Shown here piece by piece: positions 53,801 through 64,000 of a stretch of 64,000 bases of DNA. The DNA comes from Brachynemurus nebulosus. Taxonomy: Eukaryota > Arthropoda > Insecta > Neuroptera > Myrmeleontidae. The notes below the pieces were generated by a model that had not been told where the DNA came from, made no database searches, and worked only from the letters and a program-made list of their open reading frames with translations. How positions within the stretch are numbered: the first letter of the stretch is position 1; every line of letters starts with the position of its first letter. Position numbers and translations under genes: made by a program. The stretch is taken from the NCBI GenBank assembly GCA_035578155.1, contig JAPWDM010000001.1, positions 164,955,498 to 165,019,497 on the forward strand. Direction: 5' to 3'.

Positions 53801-56800
53801 TGACATTTTTATTTTTACAAAGTAATACTGAAAAAGTACTATAAAAATATTTTGAACCGGTTACTTTTTGTCATATATTTGTACATACAAATTTTCCGCC
53901 TAAAAAACAGTCACACCCGATAGTACCGAGTACTAAAGGTACCGTCACACAATGATACCTTTTCTTATGTGTTGCCCTCATAGTTCAATAATTTGTACTA
54001 CGTACGGTAGACATACCGTGACTATAATATACTCCGTTTTAAACGAGGCTATCCCGTTTTTAAGTTATTCCCAACTAAGACTTTCGAGATGAAAAAGTGT
54101 ACTGATTTCGTAAAAAAATAAATTCGTGTTCAAAACACGTCGAACGAGTGATCACGTCGTATATTTATGTATATTTTATTTGCTTTAATATAGTTAAGTC
54201 GGCTCATAATTACATGCTAAGTATATATTTCTTTTTATATGTTTGCGCATGTGTACATTCCTCACCCGTGATGACTCCATTACATGTTTTAGGTTTGTGC
54301 TTTTTTTTTTTTAAATATAATTCTACATTTGCCCTTATTTAAAATAGGGTTAAGTATGCTTTTACAGAAAAAATAAAAGGTAAAAAATACTCAGAAAAAT
54401 AAAAGGGTAAGTCAGGTACACTCTATATGTACGGGATTTAAGATTTCCGAGGCTCTAGACCAAATCTCTTGACTGACTTCCCTCCAATTAGTGATTTTCA
54501 AATAATGTACATAGTTTACAAGTAATTTCCTGTCAGGTAAGTAGTAAAAAATGTGCTTCCGCTGAAAATATTAAATAATTTCAAAACAGTTTTGTGTTGT
54601 TAATTTGCCATAGCTTTTAGATAAATTAAAATATATCCTGCTTTTATAATAATTATTCAATTTTACATTTTAAACAATTCAATTAAATTGAATACTGACC
54701 TAACTAAAAAAGGCAAGATTGCTGGCAATTCGTAAAAAACAACCACTTGTACTATTAAAAAAAAACTGGGTGGATTTCCTGGGGTGGCTTTTATTTCGAA
54801 AATACAAAATCAATAACACATGAATTTACTTCTCATTGAAGATTCAAGTTTGAGACATTAAATGATCTTCTAGACAGGGCCGTGGAGAGAAATGGCGGGC
54901 CCGGGGAATAAATCGCACTTTTTTTAAGATTTCCTCCCCAAAAATTAGTGGTGAGTAAAAAAAAGCTTAACTTTTTTCTGGGCCCTCTACCGATAGCTAT
55001 GGGCCCCCTTTTCAAACACGGGCCCCAGGGATGCAACCCCGACTACCCTACCCTCTCGTCAGGTTTGCTTCTAGACCTAGTGTATTATTTATAACACCTC
55101 GGGAAAGTCATATCTATTTAAAGTCTTATTTACCTAACATATTAATTTATAAATGTAAAAAAAAAGTTAAATATTATCGAGTTTTTCCTTATCTATTCTT
55201 ATTATAATACAGCTAAACCTTTTTTTATGCGATCTTTCTTTGTGCATTTTTTTTATGCGGTTTTTGAAAAAATTCCATTAAAAAGGCGTAATGTAAATCA
55301 AAAGCAAGAGAAAGTAAGAAAATTAAACATTAACTATCATAAGTAATAACTTTCTATGAAAAAAATAATTTTTAATAGTTTTTAAGCATTTAATCAGTAC
55401 ATTGTATAAGAATATAAGTTGTAAGAATATAAGTCATAAAAATTTGGGGGACAGGCTACCCACACTGTCAACTTCCCATTGGGTGTCCTCAAAGACTAGA
55501 GCTACTGAACATAAATAATTCTTTTTTCATTTCAGGCGACTCCTCCCCTGGGCCCCCGATAGAGGCTTTGCCCCTTGCACCATACCGGGGGCTTCGCCTT
55601 CTGTACCTAAGGGTGGGGGCTCCATCCTTATCAAACAAATGATAACATCTATTGTTCTCAAGATATGCGAGACAAAATATATTTTGGCAAAAACTAATTT
55701 TTCAAGTTTCTTATTTTTTTTTTTTTTGGAAAACGGAGAATTTTGATATGCTATCTGGTGGCCCAAAAATAAACTACTGCGGAAAGGCTATTTGTACATT
55801 TCATATAAATCAAGTGAACTTTAATCAGCTGTAATTTTTTTATGACTTGTCATTAAAAATATTTTACCTTAATTTAATCAAATTTAATACCTACATGAAA
55901 ATTGTTCAAATTATGGAATTTTCATCACGAAAAAGTAAAAGTATACTGTTGTGTGTTTGAATGCAACAGTAGAAGGTCCCAAGAATGATATACAAATGTT
56001 GCTACAATCGTAATATAACAAAGAAGAATTGGTTGGTCGTTGATTAGCATGGATAAGCATTCAGAAAATGGGTAAAAAAGTTATGCCTTCAATGAGAGTT
56101 TGTCCAGTTCATTTTAAACTACAAGATTTTATTACATAAGTATAATTACAAAAATTATTTTTTACTACCTAATCATATTTTAATCTATCTACTATAGGTA
56201 GTAATATACATAAAGAAAATATCTGTCCCATCTCTCAAACTTCAATATTATACAATCAATACTAAGTTTGATTCATTAAGAGAAACTCGAGCCCTATTAA
56301 AAGAGAAAATATTTAAGAATGATTTCTTCATAAAAATGTTCAAATAAGAAATAATCGACTATTTTTCACGGTAATCTAGAAGCAATTAACAATCTAGAAG
56401 GAAAAACAAAAAAAAAGAAAGAGGAGATGAAGAAGGCAATGTATGTATTTGATGTCATGAAAGAAAAAATTGATGAAATCGAATTTACAATTGAATCGAA
56501 TGTTACCAGTATCATAAAGGAATTGACTGACTTCAAAGTACATGTTTCTAGCGATTTTGTGTTCCCAAAATTTTCTACGTTTATTATATCTGATAGCGAA
56601 TTAAGTATTGCAACTAGCATTTAAAACATTAAGTACTACTGAAAAATTAACAAACAAAAAGTTAGCAAATTTTTGGAATGCTGTTCCTATTTTTTTATAA
56701 TAATTTATTGTTGCCAAGCAAATATGGACAATTCAAAATTGCTACTATTTCTTTAGCTACCATCTAGTGACAAATCGAAAAACTACTGCGGATAGGCTAA

Positions 56801-59800
56801 ATATTAAGCCACGCCTCCATTCGATTTTCCATTATCTTAATAAAGTTAATTTCGTTTTTTTACCACAAAAAACAAACCGCTAATCCGAATTTGCTGAAAA
56901 CTTTATCCGGTCTTCATTTTTTGATTACGCATCTAATGAAATTAGTCCGGAGTTAATACCATCATTTGTTCTCGAGATATGCGAGACGAAAAAAAATTCA
57001 CGAATGAACGAACGAACTAACGAACGCACACACAGACATCACGCTAAAAACGATGGATTCGGATTCTAGTGACCTTGAAACGTGGAGATATGTCAAAATT
57101 AGCGATTCGTAAAATCGGACTCATTACAATAACTTCCTATGGGAAGTTAATAATAATAATAATAAAAATATAAGTTATTGCATCATTTAATTTTTTTACA
57201 GATGTATTTTTCAGAATTTTTATAATAAAACGAATTCTCATAAAAATAAAATGTTCTAATGTGCAAATTAATACTTTATCCTGTTTAGAAAAACAACTTT
57301 TAAGCAAATCGTGAGGTTTTAAGCGTTCTAAGTTATGTATTGTCGATGAAACTTTTTTTATACAGTTCCGATCCACCGCATAAAATATTTTTTTTACAAT
57401 CTGAACCGAACAACTATTATGATTTTTATAGCATTTATGAAGTTTTTGAATATATTTGTGCGATTATTTGATGCGATCCCTATCCACCGCACAAAAGAAA
57501 GTTTAGCTGTATAACAGAAACCTGATCTATTTTCCAAATCTATCTAAACTATTTTTGTTACATTCATTAGTAGTTAAATAGTCTGATAGAAATAAAGAGT
57601 AAAATATTTTTTTCAATGTATCAAATTCATAGAATTCATATATTTTAAACCTGATATGTATGTATTAAATATTAGAATAAATAATGTAAAAATAAAAATT
57701 TTTTGAAAAATTCATACATATTAAATAATGTACGTTAACAGTAATTTAAAATTAAACGTATAGAAAAAAAAGTTGAATAGCAATGGGGAGAATTTGACTA
57801 ATTTTGGGAAACTATTTTAAAATACGCATATTTATGTATTATGCATGTATATAATTTTAATTTTTAAAAATAATGCTGAAAACCGTTAGAAAAAATTAAT
57901 TTAATATTTGCGTTTTCTCAAAATTTGCGCGAAAACGTTCATTAGCTTCAATTACGTCACATTCTCTAGATAGCAACAGGTGTCATGTAACTAAGAATGA
58001 AACTGTTTATTTTTCTTATAACTAGGAAAAAAAATTGTTGATTTTAAAAAAAAGTTAATTAAATTCAAATTAATTTCGATAGTTATGTTTGTTAACCAGA
58101 ATTTATGTAGCGACCCTAGTGGCGAGTGTTGAAATATAAGAGAAAGCAACGTCACAGCCTATTTCTGCTGACGTAATTTATAGCTGAAAAATATTAATTT
58201 TTTTAAAATTAAATAATGATAGTTAGGATGAATTAACATAATAAATTGCTGTCTCTTATTATCAATTTTCATTAAAATTTGTTTTTATTGTTTTTCTTTG
58301 ATACTGTCAAATACCCCATTGTTATTGTGCGCTGAACATGGCGGAATAGCTCGGTGGAAAGCGTAGGTATCGAGACCAAAAAGATTTTATACTTAGAACT
58401 GAAAAATTAACTAAAATGATGAAAGGTTTTAAAAAGAGAAAAAAATTATGAAATCTTAGCCATTTTTGCTAAATAATTCCCGCGGGCTCGGTATACACAA
58501 TAGTGATGTGGAATGATTAATTGACTAATTTTCTTTAAATTTAGTCGGTTCAGTCGACTATTTTACCCTCGACTAAATGACTAAAATATTGATTTTTTTC
58601 AAATGATTAAAAATGACTAATTTAATTATTTTTTTGTATTATTTAAAAGATTTCAGAAAAATAAGAAATTGTCAATTTGAATGATTTTTCATTTTTCTGT
58701 CATTAATACAACGTATTATGTCATATCTTTCTTTTTCTTAAAGAAGAATGTTAAAAATCAATAATCAAATTAAAGAGTTACATAGGTTACACTATTCATA
58801 AAGTCAACTAAAAATGTAATCGATTAATCGACTATTGTATACTCAATATTTTCTACTGCCTGCCATGACTAATGTTGCCTGCCAAACAACTTTAATCGAT
58901 TAATCGCCTAACTGCTTTTCGGCTCAACATCTTTAATACAGTCGACTCTCGTTAATTCGAAACTCGAGGGACTCTAAAAATATTACGAATTATAGAGAGG
59001 TTCGAATTATCGCAGGTAACAATTACTACAACTACTTACGTTTAAAATATAGGTGGCTGTCGTGGCTAGAGTCTGGTAATGTGAATAAAGGATGATGCCA
59101 ATGGTCCTATGACAATAATGGTTATAGGAATAATTCCGAAAAACTAAATGTTGAAAAAGATGAATTTATTTACCTCTCATTAAAATTGTTTAAACTATCT
59201 GAATACATCTTGCACTTAAAATATGTAATATTTTTTATTCAAATAATTTCAATTTTTTCAATTTTCAATTTCAAGTAAGTTCAAGTTGAAATTCAAAGAT
59301 AATATATACAAGGACTGTATTGCTGTATTATCTATAGTCTAATCATGCTATATTATCTATAGTCAAATCCAGGTTAAATGATGCCAATATCCCGTTCAAA
59401 AACATCTAATGTACATCAAATTTCAAGAGATCATCAGTATCGCATCATGTAGTATTAGACGCATCAGAAAGGTCATGATGCATCGATGCGGTAAAGTTTA
59501 CATTTTTGAAGTTACCCTTTTTTACCCCAACCTGCGCGGTGTCTTTTTTTAGTTTTTTCTTTTTTTACCCCGCCCTACCCTATTCAAAAATGAATGTATG
59601 GGAGTGCAACAAAAAACAATTTCATTTATCTATAAAAGGAAACTGTTTCTCGATTTTCTATCTATATGTATACTTCGGACAACAAAGGGTTAAAATATAC
59701 AGATAATAGTTTATGATCTTGTAAATTTATTTTTACAAAAGTATCCTTTATTTTACAAAACTCATTAAGAAAATTTTTAGACTACCTAATCTCAATACTC

Positions 59801-60653
59801 AAATTTCTGAAAACGCTAAATTATCCAGAAAAATATTAAATATGTAATGTCATTTTCCTATTATTATCAAATTTAATAAATCAACATAACCTAAAAAGTT
59901 TACAAAATAAAAACAAAAGCTAACCAATAGCTGCTCTGAAAAGTGATTTCGTTTCATAGCAACTGAAACACAACAAAAATGTTTTTAATTTCTTACCAAA
60001 GATTTCAGTAAATTTTTCCATTTGTCAAAACTAAAATATCTCATTTTTTTATTAATTTTAAAACACTTCACTTAATTTACTTTAACTACGTGAATTAGTA
60101 TTTATCATTCAAAATCAAATATAGCATAGTATAAATAACACAACACTTTTTTACCAACTGTTTAAAAATACTTGGATAGTGGATGCATAACCTTTATTGA
60201 TTTAATTGGACTTAAAAATGCATGAAAAATTACCTTTACTGACCGACCATCAGTATCCTCTTCTTCATCGTCGTCCAGAAATCCTAATTTTCTAGCGAGA
60301 TATTTTCTAATCTGTTCCACAGAGCTTTCAAGTGACGATACACCGGATATACTCATTACGCCTTCCGTATTTTTCGTACAGCTAGCACTTTCAGCACCTT
60401 CATCCGATGAAGTTTTATCAGTTGACGTTTCCGGATTTTCTGAAGTTTCTTCCGTTTTCGTTTCAGTTTCTTATATCATTTTAACGAAAAAAGTATGAAT
60501 GATAATATGTAAAGCAGTATTTTTAAAATATATTAAAACGGTAACGAAAAAACACAAAAATTTATTTTTAGTTCCAACGCCAACTTTGTTTTAAGACTTA
60601 CCGGTTTCATGTTTCTCTTCTTTCGAAGAAGATGCAGATACTTGCTTTTCCAT
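47870..60653 (-). CDS. SIRT2: NAD-dependent protein deacetylase sirtuin-2, complete, seven exons
   Basis: Removes acetyl groups from lysines of tubulin, histones and other proteins, using NAD+, mainly in the cytoplasm. Exons 5' to 3': 60653-60602, 60469-60234, 53705-53609, 53547-53191, 49024-48832, 48189-48003, 47935-47870; phases join, 395 residues (human about 389). Residues 1-75 are Ser/Thr/Glu-rich. The catalytic core runs about 97-365: NAD-binding [28 protein letters not shown], the catalytic His in VEAHGTF, and zinc pairs CRGC and [26 protein letters not shown] and LLINREKAG follow. The C-terminus is short ([14 protein letters not shown]). Exon 2 has a weak acceptor (ATATAAG), and its donor could shift by six bases in phase, so its ends are less sure. 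Intron 2 is 6.5 kb and intron 4 is 4.2 kb, both transposon-rich. Confidence 0.94.
48388..48580. mobile_element. Hairpin MITE in SIRT2 intron 5
   Basis: CAGGGTGGAATTTTAATAAC and its inverse GTTATTAAAATTCCACCCTG form the ends; inner arms TTTTGGTGAATTTC / GAAATTCACCAAAA continue the stem to an AACATAGCTATGTT loop. Confidence 0.75.
49306..49511. mobile_element. Hairpin MITE in SIRT2 intron 4
   Basis: AAAATGACGTAAG and GGTGTCACCTTTTAGTGATC mirror GATCACTAGATGGTGACAC and TTACGTCATTTT; GTAGTTTCCTAACTTAACCA mirrors TGGTTAAGTTAGGAAACTAC. Confidence 0.65.
49945..50567. mobile_element. GCATC-rich DNA element (copy 1)
   Basis: TAACTTCAAAAATGCATCAC at the left, CATTTTTGAAGTTA inverted at the right. Near both ends the word GCATC or GATGC recurs about a dozen times (GACGCATCAG, GCATCGATGCGG). 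The 50155-50567 part is closely repeated at 59110-59517. Confidence 0.5.
50790..51370 (-). mobile_element. Non-LTR-like tail repeat with internal duplication
   Basis: Two roughly 130-bp units (about 51025-51165 and 51180-51310) share GCTCAAAAT(A/G)GTTTTTCCATTTTCCC, then GGGAATGAGAC and ACACCAAATTTCATTAAAAT. ACAGACAGACAAAAATTTTA follows. Such phrases are typical of LINE 3' tails; class uncertain. Confidence 0.4.
51631..52899. mobile_element. TA-flanked DNA element with fold-back core
   Basis: CAGGGTGTTAGTGAATAAG and the inverse TTATTCACTAACACCCTG, each next to TA; the terminal repeats run for about 120 bp (TATAAACCCAAGTCCGAAAA / TTTTCGGACCTGGGTTTATA). An inner palindrome (about 52104-52392) has TTTATAAATTATGTTGCATA-type arms. 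No transposase frame. It lies in SIRT2 intron 4. A damaged relative is 61735-63245. Confidence 0.75.
53706..54874. other. SIRT2 intron 2, unassigned part
   Basis: I see no exon, RNA gene or bounded element. A few GTACCG/GGTACC-containing words occur near 53920-53945. Confidence 0.35.
54875..55067. mobile_element. GC-rich hAT MITE
   Basis: CAGGGCCGTGGAGAGAAATG at the left, CCTCTCGTCAGGTTTG at the right, and a perfect 8-bp duplication CTTCTAGA (54867-54874, 55068-55075). Related in sequence to 9411-9581. It lies in SIRT2 intron 2. Confidence 0.82.
55437..57160 (+). mobile_element. Non-LTR-like repeat inserted in fold-back copy 4
   Basis: Same order of blocks as 3980-5930 (TTTGGGGGACAGGCTACC, CTGTACCTAAGGGTGGGG, GCTAATCCGAATTTGCTG). 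It ends with the hairpin ACTTCCTATGGGAAGTTAAT and an (AAT)n tail before ATATAAGTT. It carries the THAP-like remnant in the middle. No reverse transcriptase is visible. Confidence 0.5.
55930..56145 (+). pseudogene. THAP-domain remnant
   Basis: In one frame the start reads [14 protein letters not shown]; after stops and a shift the same stretch ends [15 protein letters not shown]. The spacing C-x4-C ... C-x2-H, and the residues around it, fit the C2CH zinc-binding THAP DNA-binding domain. Several in-frame stops show it is not a gene now. It may come from a P-element-type transposase or from a captured THAP gene. Confidence 0.5.
57780..58325 (-). mobile_element. AT-rich MITE with GGGTATTTGACAGTATC end
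   Basis: Long inverted match to the insert in 25209-25992: TTGACTAATTTTGGGAAA, ACATTCTCTAGATAGCAACAGG in one orientation there and the other here, and GATACTGTCAAATACCCC as the right end. Non-coding; in SIRT2 intron 2. Confidence 0.6.
58501..58934. mobile_element. hAT-type MITE (TAGTGATG family, copy 2)
   Basis: TAGTGATGTGGAATGATTAA at the left and GGCTCAACATC at the right, with GACTAA/TTAGTC words inside as in 6818-7225. No clear target duplication. Confidence 0.5.
59110..59517. mobile_element. GCATC-rich DNA element (copy 2, partial)
   Basis: Nearly colinear with 50155-50567: AGGAATAATTCCGAAAAAC, CATTAAAATTGTTTAAACT, GTATTAGACGCATCAGAAA, ATCGATGCGGTAAAGTTTAC. The left end is missing. Confidence 0.5.
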
Positions 60654-60693
60654 TTTCTAATTTTTTTTTTAAGTGCTCTCTGCACACAAAACA

Positions 60694-60861
60694 ATGTTAA
60701 AGTTATTTGTAAACCACTTTTTAATGACAGCGATGACAGCTTTTTATGTTTTCATTATCGTTAGAGGACGCGTGCGCATATTAGCCCTCAATTGTGACAA
60801 AATTTATCAAAAGCACATGGACCACATGGAACGCGTCGAACGCGTCTATAACACCTATTAG
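60694..60861 (+). CDS. Possible 55-residue single-pass membrane microprotein
   Basis: An uninterrupted ATG-to-TAG frame of 55 residues starting MLKLFVNHFLMTAMTAFYV. Residues about 5-23 are hydrophobic and could span a membrane. They are followed by a basic RGRVR and a polar, helix-prone tail (KIYQKHMDHMERVERVYNTY). The DNA is richer in G+C than the neighbourhood (several ACGCGT words), as exons here are. Its ATG lies 41 bp from the SIRT2 ATG on the other strand, so both would use one bidirectional promoter. An upstream in-frame GTG exists at 60673. I do not recognise the family; it may be a chance frame or part of a larger gene. Confidence 0.35.
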   Translation: MLKLFVNHFLMTAMTAFYVFIIVRGRVRILALNCDKIYQKHMDHMERVERVYNTY

Positions 60862-61734
60862 TTATAAAACTACATTGTTGCAGTGAAGATGTAAAAGTTT
60901 ACTTGTAGATGTCGCTTATATTACGATAACTTTAAAGTTTATTTTTTAAAATTTTTAAAAGAGTTTTCGTGAATTTATTAACTTTAAAGAAAAGTAAGTC
61001 AAATTTGATGTTTTTTAAAGAAAAAAAAAAAAAAATGAACTATTTATAAAAACTAGTTTTAGGAATCAATTATGCTGATTTCCTTGATATTTATGTTTTA
61101 AAGCTCCGTTTTTTTGATTCGTGATTTATATGACTGGTTTAATTTTGGAAGTAATTACTTTAGATTTTCTTTATATATACACATTTATAAAATTATTTTG
61201 AGTTATTTCAATTTATATACATGTTTTATGTTAATAAATTCAATATTCGAAGATACTTGACTCTGAATAAAAATGTTAATAATTATTTGGTAAATTTGTC
61301 AGCTAATAAGTATTCAGTATCTTACGTACTTTTATTTTTTTATATATATTTTTTTTTTTATTTCAAAAGTATTAAAATTTGCGAAATTTACTACATTAGG
61401 TGCTATAAATAAAATTAGTAAACTGATTTTTTGTTGTTGTTTTACATATTATTTCTTATGGTTTTCAATTAAATCAACTACATTAATTAATAATTATTTT
61501 CATTTCCAAAATCAATAGAGTTTTGTACATTTTTTTCCAATAATTTTAGTACTGATATTCTCTAACTCAAGTGAAATTTTAATTTGGTTTTTATTCAGTC
61601 ACATGCCGACGCGACGGAGAGTACGAAGTTATTATGCCGATTTTTTTTAAGTAAAATTATAAGAGTGTTAATAATAAAATTGTTAATTGTAGAAAATATA
61701 AACAATTTGGTATTAATAAATTAAAGCAAAAAAA
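60862..61734. other. AT-rich sequence without recognised features
   Basis: No supported gene, RNA or bounded element. Short T- and A-runs only. Confidence 0.35.
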
Positions 61735-63245
61735 TGTTTTTTTTTTTTTTTTTTTTTTTAAAAGAGCTTTTATTTAAAAATGGACTAAAAAAATGAAATA
61801 ACTTTTGAGTGAAGTTTGAAGCAATATACACCATAATTTATAAAAGCGATATCATTAATTAATTCTGTTTTAGATATACTTAGTTAAGTGTAGCTATTTT
61901 ATTTTTCAGTAGTTACCAAACTTAACCCTAGAATCATACGTTGGTCTACGAGTCAAGTTAATCATACATCGGCGTCGTTTCGACGAATGGACTTTTTACG
62001 GGGAGTTTTAGAGTTTATTTGCAAAAAACATTTTTTTTACATAACAATACTACAAAAGCGAACAAAATATTTAAAAAAATTGGATTTGGAAAAATTTCTT
62101 AATGTAAATATTTATTAATTTTTTTAATCTTTTTATCAAAGCATATTTTCATTATAAAAATTAAAAAATATATAAATACATCAATTGTAATAATTAATTT
62201 ATGAACTATTATGAATCAGTGGACATGTGTGACTTTACAGAATGTGAAATTTCTGTCATAAATATTCCTATAGATATGTAGTTATTTCCCCATTAGGCAC
62301 ATTTGTAAATTTTCTAAAATTTGTTAGTAATTTTTCGAATAAGATCTCAAAAAATAATAAAAATTAAAATATTTTCCACAAAATAAATTGTTAATCTTTT
62401 ATTAAGTCATTCGAAACACATTCTTTAGTTTTCGATTCAATATATTCAAACTTCAGTATTATGTCGTCTCTATAAGTCAAACAGCTGTAATCATCTTCCA
62501 CATTATCATAATCATTGAATAAATTAATTATAACATCCATATCTTTAATAGATTTTAGAAAAATTAGGAAAACTTTTATATGTGGAGTACAAAATCTTTA
62601 AAAAAAAATATAGGTTAATCATACATCGTCGTCCTTTTGACGCACACTATTTTAGTGTTAAAAAAACGACAATAGCTATAAATAAAATTTATATGTGTTA
62701 TGTGTTATAATAACAAATAAATTAGATAACAGAAGTTTCACAACGAGCAGGTACCGACAAGTCACATTATTGGAGCAGGTAGAGAAGTTCGTTCGTCGTT
62801 TTGACGAGTATGTATGATTCTAGGGTTAATTAAACGCCTCAAGCTTTTATAAATTATGTTGCATATTGCTTCAAACTTCACTCAAAAGTTATTTTTTTTT
62901 TTTTATTTATAAATAAAAGCTTTTTTTAAAAAACATTTTTTTACTTTAATTTATTTTCTACTTTTTAGTCGATCACAATTAATTTAAAAAAAATTAAAGA
63001 AGTAATTTTTTTTCTTACTAATCAAACATAACTATGGAAACAAAAAATTGCAATGTAAAATCAATGGACAATATTTGACAATTCGAAATGTCAAAAAGTT
63101 GCACAGGACTAAAAATCAAAAATTTTGGTTTGGGACGATTTAGGGCAAAACTAATTATACAATATTGCATTGCCATCAAGGTTAGACAGCTCAATTAGAA
63201 CCTGTCTAAATTTTGATTTCAAGATTTGATCTAAACCAACATATG
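61735..63245. mobile_element. Damaged relative of the 51631-52899 element
   Basis: Shares the core fold-back (GAGTGAAGTTTGAAGCAATA, TTATAAATTATGTTGCATAT, TTGACAATTCGAAATG) but lacks both CAGGGTGTTAGTG ends. A piggyBac-like element interrupts its centre. Confidence 0.6.
61926..62825. mobile_element. piggyBac-like element (CCCTAGAATCATAC ends), nested
   Basis: CCCTAGAATCATACG and the inverse TATGATTCTAGGG are flanked by TTAA on both sides (61922-61925, 62826-62829), the exact piggyBac signature. Subterminal words GTTAATCATACATCG occur twice and TCGTTTCGACGA/CGTCGTTTTGACGA near each end. No transposase frame, so non-autonomous. The sister element at 52266-52269 shows the empty TTAA. Confidence 0.85.
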
Positions 63246-64000
63246 GTCCATTTCAGTTAAATTTAACCATGCTTCATCGCTTATGAATTTAAATAATTTC
63301 CGTTTTTTTGGCTTTATCTCTTTCATTATTGCACTTACGTAAATTTTAAAATTGGAGTTTGTTTTTAGAAAAAAATAGAAGATTGATTTTTTTTTAAATA
63401 TTAGAATTATTTAATTTTTTAACTTTACCTTATGATCAATTGTATTTGAAATAGGGTATACCAACATAAATAAAAGCTTTTAATAACAAATAAAAAATTA
63501 GTTAAGTTTGAATATAAATCGTACGTCGAAGGATCCGTAAAATCTACTATCTATCTATGTACTATATACGCTATATACTATACTATATAGATCTATGTTC
63601 AGGACGACGATAGAAAGTTAATTGTTAATTGATTTGAGGGGCCATGATGCTGGCACACCCTCTAAAAAGATAAACATTGAAAAAATTTTGTCTAATAGGT
63701 CACAAATTGGTCATAATTGGTCACTTAGTCCCAATAATTGGTCAGCAATAGAAAATTTTTAAATGAATTTTGAAAAATTTGTAAATATTTCAAGGTCACT
63801 CAAAAATTTTGGCACACCATCTAAAGAAAAAAATTAAAATAGTAAGGGCAATCGTTAGGATTTTAAACCCTGATAATTGGTCAGTTAAAATAAAAAATTG
63901 GTCAGGTCCTCAGGATTTTAAAAAAATTAAAAAAGGCTTTTTCATACTGTGACGCATGCGCGAAATCTCTACTGGTGAATCTAGCTGTCAGTAAATCTAG
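63246..64000. other. Unassigned right edge with AATTGGTCA repeats
   Basis: The word AATTGGTCA (or close) occurs about five to six times between 63695 and 63905, and GGCACACC(C/A)TCTAAA occurs at about 63651 and 63812. The layout looks like a short internal repeat in an unclassified element that runs past or near the edge. No coding sequence. Confidence 0.4.

Larger units (their letters stand above)
55210..57509. mobile_element. Fold-back element, CAGCTGAACC family (copy 4), expanded by insertion
   Basis: TA-CAGCTAAACCTTTTTTTAT at the left and GTTTAGCTG-TA at the right. Family blocks occur at 55290-55430 and 57160-57500 (GATCCACCGCATAAAA, TAAGTTATTGCATCATTTAA). Between them about 1.7 kb of other sequence is inserted at AATATAAGTT, a word seen on both sides. 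Confidence 0.7.

Overview
The window is nuclear DNA of an arthropod, most likely an insect. The protein genes are split into many small exons with GT/AG introns. Every recognised gene is a conserved animal housekeeping gene, the glutamyl-prolyl-tRNA synthetase has the six-WHEP form known from flies, and the AT-rich introns are full of DNA transposons, MITEs and non-LTR fragments. I cannot name the order or species. There is no bacterial, viral or plasmid gene organisation and no CRISPR array.

Layout, left to right. (1) 888-12156, + strand: the last seven recognisable exons of POLA2, the B subunit of DNA polymerase alpha-primase; its start lies left of the window. (2) 12241-20063, - strand: a complete six-exon Beclin-1 (Atg6) gene, tail-to-tail with POLA2 (84 bp between stop codons). 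(3) 20192-20273, + strand: a tRNA-Ser(GCT) gene between the divergent Beclin-1 and EPRS starts. (4) 21135-47767, + strand: a complete 18-exon EPRS gene, about 1741 residues. (5) 47870-60653, - strand: a complete seven-exon SIRT2 gene, tail-to-tail with EPRS (102 bp between stops). (6) 60694-60861, + strand: a possible 55-residue membrane microprotein, divergent from SIRT2. (7) 60862-64000: no gene seen, only repeats.

The genes do not form a pathway; they are neighbours. DNA replication (POLA2), autophagy initiation (Beclin-1), translation (tRNA-Ser, EPRS) and NAD-dependent deacetylation (SIRT2) are represented. All splice junctions I assign keep reading phase, and the coding sequences of Beclin-1, EPRS and SIRT2 are open end to end.

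Most of the rest is mobile DNA, with unusually clear nesting. Recognisable groups are hAT MITEs with 8-bp target duplications, TA-flanked mariner/Tc1/pogo-like elements, TTAA-flanked piggyBac-like elements, a family of large fold-back elements, tRNA-related SINEs, and a LINE with a largely open reverse-transcriptase frame inside EPRS intron 15. Two insertions have matching empty sites elsewhere in the window, which fixes their borders. I found no convincing new multi-gene system. The most notable items are the fold-back family, a mariner whose 5' end has been replaced by an inverted 3' end, a SINE-like element with a tRNA B-box inside a long hairpin, and the microprotein candidate. All assignments come from reading the sequence and from family knowledge; no database search was run.
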